From positions 1 through 60,147 of the forward strand of contig NZ_MKGR01000024.1 of NCBI RefSeq assembly GCF_001908095.1: a stretch of 60,147 bases of DNA. Direction: 5' to 3'. Shown piece after piece: positions 53,331 through 60,147 of the stretch. Position numbers and translations under genes: made by a program. Source of the DNA: Xenorhabdus thuongxuanensis. GTDB taxonomy: Bacteria; Pseudomonadota; Gammaproteobacteria; Enterobacterales; Enterobacteriaceae. Every line of letters begins with the position of its first letter. Position 1 is the first letter of the stretch. Under the pieces are notes generated by a model. That model was not told the DNA's origin and made no database searches. It saw only the letters and a program-made list of their open reading frames with translations.

Positions 53331-53962
53331 CAAACCTCATTTATATCATGCTCATTTTTTTATTTTAAAACTGTCACTCTGTACCCAATTCCTGCTATTG
53401 AAAATGGTGTAATCTTGTGCATATTCTGTGGCATGTATTTAATGGGAGACTTAACCATTTAATACATACCCAAAAACAAGAAATTACACAAACCTATGAA
53501 CAGAGCAGGACTCCACTTTGTGGAAAAATAACCATTGAACTGATATTGGTTATTTCTCACACTCAATGCAGTTTTATTGAGATGTTTCGATATCTGCCAT
53601 ATATATTTTTTATGCGAAAATAGAGTGATATTTTCGCAAATAACCCTGTTTAAGGTACGAGATCTAATCCTAATGAGCAGGGTCTATTAAATAGTTAATT
53701 TAGATTGTGAGAAACTTACCTTTGGTTAAATACAAATTTAATCCCATTATGTACTCAATAATAAGTATTTTCATATTAAAATACTTCAATTTATTTGACT
53801 GAATTGCATTGCCTTATATAAAATAATCGATACTGTCAAGATCAATAAATATTTATAAAGATGATACTCATAATAATGATACAATCTGATGAGATGAACG
53901 TCCCACATGGCGTCATTTGTACCAAAATGAAATAGCATACTCATTTTACGGGAGCGTCCATC
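53331..53962. other. AT-rich region upstream of the IS110-type remnant
   Basis: About 630 bases without a supported gene. One imperfect inverted repeat (ATGTATTTAATGG at about 53431, CCATTTAATACAT at about 53455) is visible. The part next to 53963 is probably the left end of the IS. Confidence 0.4.
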
Positions 53963-54986
53963 ATGCGTAATAAAATTCTTGGTATTGATTTAGCAAAATC
54001 GGTCTTTCAGCTCTGTTTGCTCGACGGTAATCACCTTGTCTTTAATAAAAAAATGACTCGCAATCGGTTACTGGATGCTGTCAGACAAATGGAACCCGGG
54101 ACTTTGGTTGCGATGGAGGCTTATAGCACTGCCCACTATTGGGGACGGATGGTTGGGCATCTTGGCTTTGAGGTTTGCCTTATCCCCCCTCATCACGTTA
54201 AAGCTTTCGTCAAAAACCATAAAAATGATGCTAATGACGCTCTGGTAATTTGTGAGGCTGCGAATCGGCCTGATATGCATTTTGTGCCAGTGAAAAACCT
54301 TTCTCAACAAGACCTTTGTGCTCTCCATAATGTGCGACAGTCATTAGTTCAGAAACGCGTTGCCACCTCTAACCAAATCAGAGGACTGGCGGCAGAATAT
54401 GGCATCGTTTTTCCGCAACGCTGCTGCCCTGAGACAATCGCTGTATGAAGCACTTGAGGATGCTAGTAATGGATTAACGGTGGTTACACGTAGGATTTTT
54501 AAACAACTTTATGAAGACTGGCTGATATTGCACCAACGAACAGAGGAAATAGAAGAAACCCTCAAATTGCTATCATCACAAACGGCGCAGTGGCAGCAAT
54601 TACAATCTATTCCCGGCATTGATCCCCTAATCGCCTCTGCATTTATCGCTTATGTCGGTGATGGAAAGCAATTCAATAACGGCAGGCAACTGGCGGCTTG
54701 GCTAGGGTTGGTTCCCCGATAAGCAAGTAGTGGTGGGAAAACACAATTAGGTAAAATCACCAAAAATGGTAATCGATACTTGCGTTGTATTTTAATTCAT
54801 GATGCCAGAGCAGCCATGCAACGCAGAACGTTACGGCACGATGCACTGGGTGACTGGATGCAGTCTTTGGTTAACCGGCGGGGGTTTAATAAAGCGTGTG
54901 TCACTTACGCCAATAAATGCGCCAGAATATGCTGGTCAATCATGGTTAATAATAACGTGTTCCAGGTGAGCAAGGCCTTTGCCTAA
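53963..54986 (+). pseudogene. IS110/IS1111-type transposase, frameshifted
   Basis: The N-terminal DEDD part is intact (GIDLAKSVFQLCLLD, LVAMEAYSTAHYWGR, KNDANDALVICEAANRPDMH), but the frame shifts near 54400 (GIVFPQ / NAAALRQSLY). The C-terminal part continues in another frame with QSIPGIDPLIASAFIAYVGD and AAWLGLVPR, then a TAA at 54720. Beyond it comes ASSGGKTQLGKITKNGNRYL to 54986. One frameshift plus one stop make it inactive. It is inserted between the microcin/immunity genes and the export genes. Confidence 0.8.
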
Positions 54987-55415
54987 ATAAATTTGTTTCA
55001 TTTTCAATAAAATTGACTTCAGTTGATGAGCTAAACGGTTATCTGGCCTTATATGACTATTAGGTTGATAATTACACGAGTTATACTTAATTATTAGTAG
55101 GTTGTATCAGTTCATGCTTCTACTAAAAATCCTCCTCATGCTTTGGCATATAAGGTATTTTTCAAAGTAATTAATAGCTATTTTTAGGGAACAAAAATAA
55201 TGAAAAAATGATTACAAAGTAAGTTAAAAATTCTTTCTGGTGCTGTAGGATTTATGAGATGTGATGCGTAGATTAGTTCACTTGCGCTATGGAGTACTAA
55301 ATACCCAGCAATCATATGATGAAAACTATGCTATCAAAACTTGACAATAAAGACGGTAGCTTATTTATGTGAATGCAAGAAATTTTAATATCATAATTGT
55401 CATTTGGAGGTTTCA
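54987..55415. other. Intergenic region before the export operon
   Basis: About 430 AT-rich bases with no gene. It should hold the right end of the IS remnant and the promoter of the export genes. TCATTTGGAGGTTTCA before 55416 supplies a strong ribosome site. Confidence 0.45.
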
Positions 55416-56690
55416 TTGTTTCGTCAGCAGGCTATTGAGAGTCGGAAAAAAAAATGGAGGGGAAAAACCATTTTGCTACCAGGCGTATCCCCTTGGTTAG
55501 TTAGTATATTCAGTGTTTTTTTTCTTGTTGCTTTTCTTATATTTATTATTTTTGGTACATATACAAGAAGAGTAAGTGTTACTGGAGAAATTACCACCAA
55601 TCCTAGGGCAGTAAGTGTTTATTCTGGAGTACAGGGGTTTGTGGTAAAACAATTTATAAGCGAAGGACAAATAGTAAAAAAAGGTCAGCCAATTTATCAA
55701 GTTGATGTTGGTAAAAGCACGCTCAGTGGGGTTGTCAGTGACAATCAGAGAAAAGATATTATAAACCAATTGACAAAGATTGATGGGATGATTGCACGGC
55801 TTAAAGAAAATAAAAAAATTACACTCGAAACATTAGAAAAACAAAAAAAACAATATACTGAGGCATTTAAAAACTCATCTGAGATAATTAAAAGAGCTGA
55901 AGAAGGTATAAAAATAGCCAAAAACAATATGGATAATTATCGAAATTATCAAGCCAGAGGTCTAATTAATAAGGACCAGTTAACTAATCAGGTATCAAAT
56001 TACTACCAACAACAGAACAATCTGTTAAATCTAAGTGGACAGAATAAACAGAATTTATTAGAGATAACAAGTTTAGAAAGTCAGACTCAAACACAAGCCG
56101 CGGAATTTGATAACCGCATATATCAGATGGAGATTCAAAAATATGAATTACAAAAAGAGCGGGTAAATACGGATGCCGGTAGTGAGATTATTATCCGTGC
56201 TTTATCAGATGGAAAAATAGACTCATTGAGTCTAACAATTGGTCAAATGGTAAATGTGGGAGATAGTTTGTTACAGATCATTCCTGAAAAAATAACAAAT
56301 TACTATTTGGTTACCTGGGTTCCTAATGAGGCCATTCCCTATATTTCAATTGGAGATAGAATTAATGTCCGTTACGAGGCTTTTCCCGCTGAAAAATTTG
56401 GTCAGTTTGCAGCTACTATTGAGTTAATATCTAAGATTCCAGCTTCTTATCAAGAAATGCTTACTTATCAAGGTTCCCCTAAGAATACCCAAGGTCTTTC
56501 TATACCTTATTATAAAGTTATTGTTAAACCTGAATATCAGCACATTCACTATAGAGATAAATCTATGCCACTGGAAAATGGCATGAAAGCACAAGCCACC
56601 TTATTTCTCGAAAAAAGAAAAATTTATCAATGGATGTTGTCACCATTTTATGACATGAAACACAGCGTACAAGGACCAGTCAGTGAGTAG
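55416..56690 (+). CDS. Microcin export membrane-fusion protein (CvaA/MceH-like)
   Basis: The protein is about 424 residues from TTG 55416 ([17 protein letters not shown]), with GGAGG five bases upstream; the upstream in-frame TTG at 55404 overlaps that site. A membrane anchor at ~28-48 is followed by [20 protein letters not shown] and a long coiled coil (about 110-250, e.g. [20 protein letters not shown]). The barrel domain ends [20 protein letters not shown]. This is very close in wording to CvaA of the microcin V system (recalled). It bridges the CvaB-type ABC transporter to TolC. It overlaps the transporter gene by eight bases. Confidence 0.93.
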   Translation: MFRQQAIESRKKKWRGKTILLPGVSPWLVSIFSVFFLVAFLIFIIFGTYTRRVSVTGEITTNPRAVSVYSGVQGFVVKQFISEGQIVKKGQPIYQVDVGKSTLSGVVSDNQRKDIINQLTKIDGMIARLKENKKITLETLEKQKKQYTEAFKNSSEIIKRAEEGIKIAKNNMDNYRNYQARGLINKDQLTNQVSNYYQQQNNLLNLSGQNKQNLLEITSLESQTQTQAAEFDNRIYQMEIQKYELQKERVNTDAGSEIIIRALSDGKIDSLSLTIGQMVNVGDSLLQIIPEKITNYYLVTWVPNEAIPYISIGDRINVRYEAFPAEKFGQFAATIELISKIPASYQEMLTYQGSPKNTQGLSIPYYKVIVKPEYQHIHYRDKSMPLENGMKAQATLFLEKRKIYQWMLSPFYDMKHSVQGPVSE

Positions 56691-58779
56691 CATTACATTG
56701 AAATCCCTCTTAGGTAAATTGGATATTGGATTACGCTATCGTATACCAGTTATTCATCAAACAGAAATATCAGAATGTGGGATGGCATGCCTCGCAATGA
56801 TAGCGGGGCATTATGGTAAAAATATAGATCTGATAACGTTGAGACAAAAATTTAATCTATCAGGACATGGTACTACATTGGCAGGAGTGAAAGACATTGC
56901 TGACCAGTTAAATATGGCAAGTCGCGCCCTATCATTGGATTTGGATGAAATTAGCTCCCTAAGAACACCTTGTATTCTTCATTGGAACTTCAACCATTTT
57001 GTTGTGCTAGTTAGTGTAAAAAAGAATTTTTTTGTGATCCATGATCCGGTTCAAGGACGTCGAGTCGTCAGTCTGGCGGAAATGTCACAATCATTTACTG
57101 GTGTTGCGCTTGAAGTTTGGCCAGATAGTGAATTTACCAAAGAAAAAAATAAGAGCTTAATTCAATTAAAAACCTTGATTTCTAGCATCCATGGCATCAA
57201 AGGCGCTCTGGTAAAAATTTTTTTCCTGTCAATTGTGATTGAAACCATTAACCTTGTGTTACCTATAGGAACGCAGCTGGCTATGGATCATGTTATCCCT
57301 GCGAGTGATAAAGGGCTATTAACTCTTATATGTTCAGGGCTCACATTGCTTATTCTGTTAAATGCCGCAGTGAGTATGGTTCGTGCCTGGTCATCACTAG
57401 TAATGGCAACACTTATCAATATACAGTGGCAATCAGGATTATTTAAGCACCTATTGGGGTTATCACTGGATTATTTTGAAAGACGTAAGCTCGGAGAGAT
57501 TCAATCCCGCTTTGCATCTTTAAATGCACTGCGTGAGACATTCACAACCAGTGTCGTTGGTGCCATTATGGACAGCATTATGGTAATCGGGTTATTCACC
57601 ATGTTGTTATTATATGGCGGTTATTTAACATGGGTTGTATTGGGATTTACGGCCACTTATATCTTGATTCGTCTATTTACTTACAATTACTATCGTCAGC
57701 TATCTGAAGAGTCACTGGTCAGAGATGCTCGTGCCAGTTCTTATTTCATGGAAACACTATATGGTATAGCAACCGTCAAAACGCAAGCGATGGGTAAGCG
57801 GCGCAGTACTGACTGGATTAATCTGAAAATTGATGCGATCAACACAAATATAAAAATTATTAAGATGGATCTTTTTTTTGGCGGAGTTGATACATTTATT
57901 ACAGTCACTGATCAAATATTGATTTTATGGTTAGGAGTTAGTTTAGTTATTGAGAATCAGATGACTATTGGGATGTTTGTCGCGTTTGGGGCGTTCCGCA
58001 GCCAATTTTCTGCGCGAGTTTTTTCACTGACCAACTTTTTACTTAAATTACGTATGATGAGCTTGCATAACGAACGTGTTGCAGATATTGCTCTCAGTGA
58101 ACAGGAATCTCAGAAACCCGAGAAGCCTTATCAGGCAGCAATGTTCCCCGTGTCATTAGAAACACAGGAGCTCAGTTTCAGCTATGACAGTCAATCTAAG
58201 GCTATTTTCAGCAAAAAAAATATCACTATATTGCCAGGAGAAAGTATAGCAATTATCGGTTCTTCAGGCGCGGGAAAAACTACATTAATGAAAGTACTGT
58301 GCGGATTATTTGAACCGAGTTCAGGAAAGGTGCTCATTGACGGAATTGAAATTCAGCAGCTGGGAATTAACAACTACCGTAAGATGATCGGGTGTGTGAT
58401 GCAAGATGATAAATTATTTTCGGGTTCAATACGGGAAAATATTTGTGGTTTTTCTGAAGAAATAGATGAGACATGGATGACAGAATGTGCTAAGGCCAGT
58501 TATATTCACGAGACTATTACAGCGCTACCGATGGGCTATGAAACACTAATAGGTGAGTTAGGTGAAGGATTATCAGGTGGACAAAAGCAGCGTATTTTTA
58601 TTGCACGGGCGATTTATCGTAAACCCAGTATATTGTTTATGGATGAAGCAACCAGTGCATTGGACAAAGAAAGTGAGAATTTCGTAAATCAAGCGATAAA
58701 ACAATTAAATATTACCCGAGTAATCATTGCTCATAGGGAATCAACTATTGCTTCAGTTGATAGGGTCATCCCTCTGTAA
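56683..58779 (+). CDS. Peptidase-containing ABC exporter for the microcin (CvaB/MceG-like)
   Basis: The 698 residues carry three domains. An N-terminal C39 peptidase (1-130) has catalytic Cys32 ([10 protein letters not shown]), His105 (WNFNHFVVL) and Asp121 (VIHDPVQG), plus Gln26; it cuts the double-glycine leader during export. A six-helix membrane domain (about 165-440) follows. The C-terminal ATPase has Walker [14 protein letters not shown], signature [16 protein letters not shown], Walker [13 protein letters not shown] and switch His in VIIAHRES. All catalytic residues are present. With the CvaA-like protein and a host TolC it should process and secrete the microcin encoded at 52361. Confidence 0.94.
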   Translation: MSSITLKSLLGKLDIGLRYRIPVIHQTEISECGMACLAMIAGHYGKNIDLITLRQKFNLSGHGTTLAGVKDIADQLNMASRALSLDLDEISSLRTPCILHWNFNHFVVLVSVKKNFFVIHDPVQGRRVVSLAEMSQSFTGVALEVWPDSEFTKEKNKSLIQLKTLISSIHGIKGALVKIFFLSIVIETINLVLPIGTQLAMDHVIPASDKGLLTLICSGLTLLILLNAAVSMVRAWSSLVMATLINIQWQSGLFKHLLGLSLDYFERRKLGEIQSRFASLNALRETFTTSVVGAIMDSIMVIGLFTMLLLYGGYLTWVVLGFTATYILIRLFTYNYYRQLSEESLVRDARASSYFMETLYGIATVKTQAMGKRRSTDWINLKIDAINTNIKIIKMDLFFGGVDTFITVTDQILILWLGVSLVIENQMTIGMFVAFGAFRSQFSARVFSLTNFLLKLRMMSLHNERVADIALSEQESQKPEKPYQAAMFPVSLETQELSFSYDSQSKAIFSKKNITILPGESIAIIGSSGAGKTTLMKVLCGLFEPSSGKVLIDGIEIQQLGINNYRKMIGCVMQDDKLFSGSIRENICGFSEEIDETWMTECAKASYIHETITALPMGYETLIGELGEGLSGGQKQRIFIARAIYRKPSILFMDEATSALDKESENFVNQAIKQLNITRVIIAHRESTIASVDRVIPL

Positions 58780-59328
58780 GCTCATGGTGTACTCACCTTG
58801 CAAAGCACAGCAAGTTTTGTGGTTCTGTCGCATTAACCTTGGTCGGGTAACATATCGTTTTTATTATATCGAGTAGAAAACGGGATCACTCCCGCTATCC
58901 TCTCACAGAGAGCATAAAAATCCTGTCGAGGATTGGGCTATTTTTGCCCATCCCCCGATAGGGTTCAAAGTTACTTTTGGGGTTTCGGGAGTAACGGAAC
59001 AGTAAACACCTTTAAGCGGTCAATTTAAATAGCCAAAAATTAGGTAGCCAATTTACGAGAGCATAAAAATTCTATGGTCGCCCTCGTTTTTGCAACACTC
59101 ATTTTGATGAATTTTGGGCTTGCTTAAATCTATCCGGCGTCACTATAGGCAAGGAGCCTGCGCCTCGATGAGTTCCGCGCCTGATGAACCTTAAAAGTGT
59201 GCCGGCTTCAAGGAGCCAATTTTTACGCTAGGTTTCTCATCAGGCCGGTAGGCCGTTCATGTCATCAATTATCAGTCTTCGCAAAACCTGTGGGGTCTCG
59301 TTTCAAATTTGTTCACAACAGGCTTGAT
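58780..59328. other. Non-coding region at the end of the IS110-type element
   Basis: About 550 bases without a gene. GGTTCTGTCGCATTAACC near 58818 looks like an IS6-type end fragment. 59073-59098 repeats a segment found at 32374-32399. AGGCAAGGAGCCTGCGCCTC and CTTCAAGGAGCC near 59148-59210 form a structured GC-rich stretch downstream of the transposase, where IS1111-group elements encode their guide RNA. Confidence 0.4.
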
Positions 59329-60054
59329 TTAAGCTTCAAATACCGTGTGTTGTGTTGTAATAGCCCATGCTATCCGGGCAAGTTTATTAGCCAATGCACA
59401 GGCTACAATATTAGAATGTTTTCGTTCAAGTTGCTGCTTAACCCAGTCAGCCAGTTTGCCCTTTCTATGCTCGATATGCAGTATGAACGTTCGGGCACAG
59501 AGCACCAACAGTTGTCGGAGTGTCTTGTTACCCCGTTTACTGATCCCCAATAAGGTTGTCTTTCCTCCGGTACTGTACTGGCGGGGCACCAATCCCGTCG
59601 AGGCTGCAAAATCCCGGCTGTGGGCGTATTGTTTCCCATCGCCCAGTTGTGAGGAAAGCACACTCGCCGTGATGGGGCCAATGCCGGGGATCGTCATCAG
59701 CCGTTGTCCGATATCATCCTGAGCAACCTCCTGTGATAGAGCAGTTTCAATCTCGGTGATTTGCTCAACCAGATAGTGATAATGTGCCTGTAACCGCAGT
59801 AATACCTGCACCAAATAAGGGGGAAGTTCATGTTCAGCCAGCACAGCAGAGAGCCGTTTTATCACGGCAATCCCCTTGGGCATGCTGATACCAAATTCAA
59901 GCAGGAAAGCCTGCATCTGGTTGGTGGTTTTGACTTTATCCCGGACTAGTGATTCCCGGACACGGTGCAGGGCGCGCATGGCTTGTTGGGCTTCTGTTCT
60001 GGGCTGAACAAAACGCATTGATGGCCGTGAAGCAGCTTCACAGATAGCTGTCAT
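59329..60054 (-). pseudogene. IS110/IS1111-type transposase, N-terminally truncated
   Basis: The recognisable part starts at AICEAASRPSMRFVQPRTEA and runs through VRESLVRDKVKTTNQMQAFL, LMTIPGIGPITASVLSSQLG and DGKQYAHSRDFAASTGLVPR, with the catalytic serine region in QYSTGGKTTLLGISKRGNKT. The last residues are HTVFEA. The first ~100 residues with the leading Asp/Glu of the DEDD site are missing. The sequence before 60054 is unrelated (an open frame runs on to 60096 by chance). It is related to, but clearly different from, the copies at 20369 and 53963. Confidence 0.82.
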
Positions 60055-60147
60055 TTTCAGAAGGCGACTGCACAGAATGTCAAAAGTCGACTGCACTTAA
60101 TTGTTGAAGTAGGATATTGAAGATTCAAGCGTTGACATTATGGGGTG

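Overview
The window looks like part of a composite plasmid, or a plasmid-derived mosaic, from an AT-rich gammaproteobacterium. Xenorhabdus/Photorhabdus or a close Morganellaceae relative is my best guess. That guess rests on dispersed intergenic repeats (the 'tacccaatgg ... tttcaagatgca' type and 'ctccccgc..gcggggag' hairpins), enterobacterial-type plasmid maintenance genes and the style of the IS load. It is inference; there is no rRNA or housekeeping gene to place the organism.

Layout. 1-6.6 kb: end of an MFS transporter, then a graveyard of mobile DNA (group II intron maturase tail, a copy of a parB 3' end, IS5-type, ISKra4-like and IS3 remnants) around an amidase, a DUF2938 membrane protein and an ArsR-rhodanese regulator. 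7-27 kb: a possible specialised-metabolism or detoxification island with an O-methyltransferase, thioester-reductase-like SDR, GNAT, acyl-AMP ligase, AhpD-like protein, thioredoxin plus thioredoxin reductase, DUF1471 and MarA/SoxS-like proteins, two closely related RND pump operons and a DoxX protein, with an IS110 element inside. 27.2-31.7 kb: a replicon with the layout of phage-plasmid P1 (DnaA box, Dam sites, six phased iterons, Rep, an enlarged downstream iteron array, parA, parB, candidate centromere). 32-38 kb: a RidA remnant, YheO-like regulator, PhzF-like enzyme, ABC exporter, TnpB and IS1 remnants, and a decayed phage or satellite helicase followed by short-repeat arrays. 39.6-42 kb: a Tad2-like gene broken by a stop codon, a tail-fibre tip and its assembly chaperone. 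42.2-46 kb: a complete Tn3-family transposon. 46-47.8 kb: a second replicon of IncFII/IncI type (CopB, antisense/pseudoknot control region, leader peptide, RepA) whose rep gene runs into the transposon end. 49-52 kb: a Ner-like regulator and a second parA-parB with a P1-like parS. 52.3-58.8 kb: a class II microcin system with precursor, overlapping immunity gene, CvaA-like and CvaB-like exporters. 58.8-60.1 kb: a truncated IS110/IS1111-type transposase.

The most exciting system is the microcin locus. The precursor has a core very like microcin E492 but, instead of the serine-rich siderophore-acceptor tail, ends in a two-cysteine tail like microcin V. Immunity and export genes are present and no siderophore-modification genes are visible. 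The second theme is plasmid fusion: two replicon types, two intact par operons, a third par relic, and a Tn3 element without matching target duplications sitting at the junction. All family assignments are from reading the sequence and recalled family features; no database search was run.
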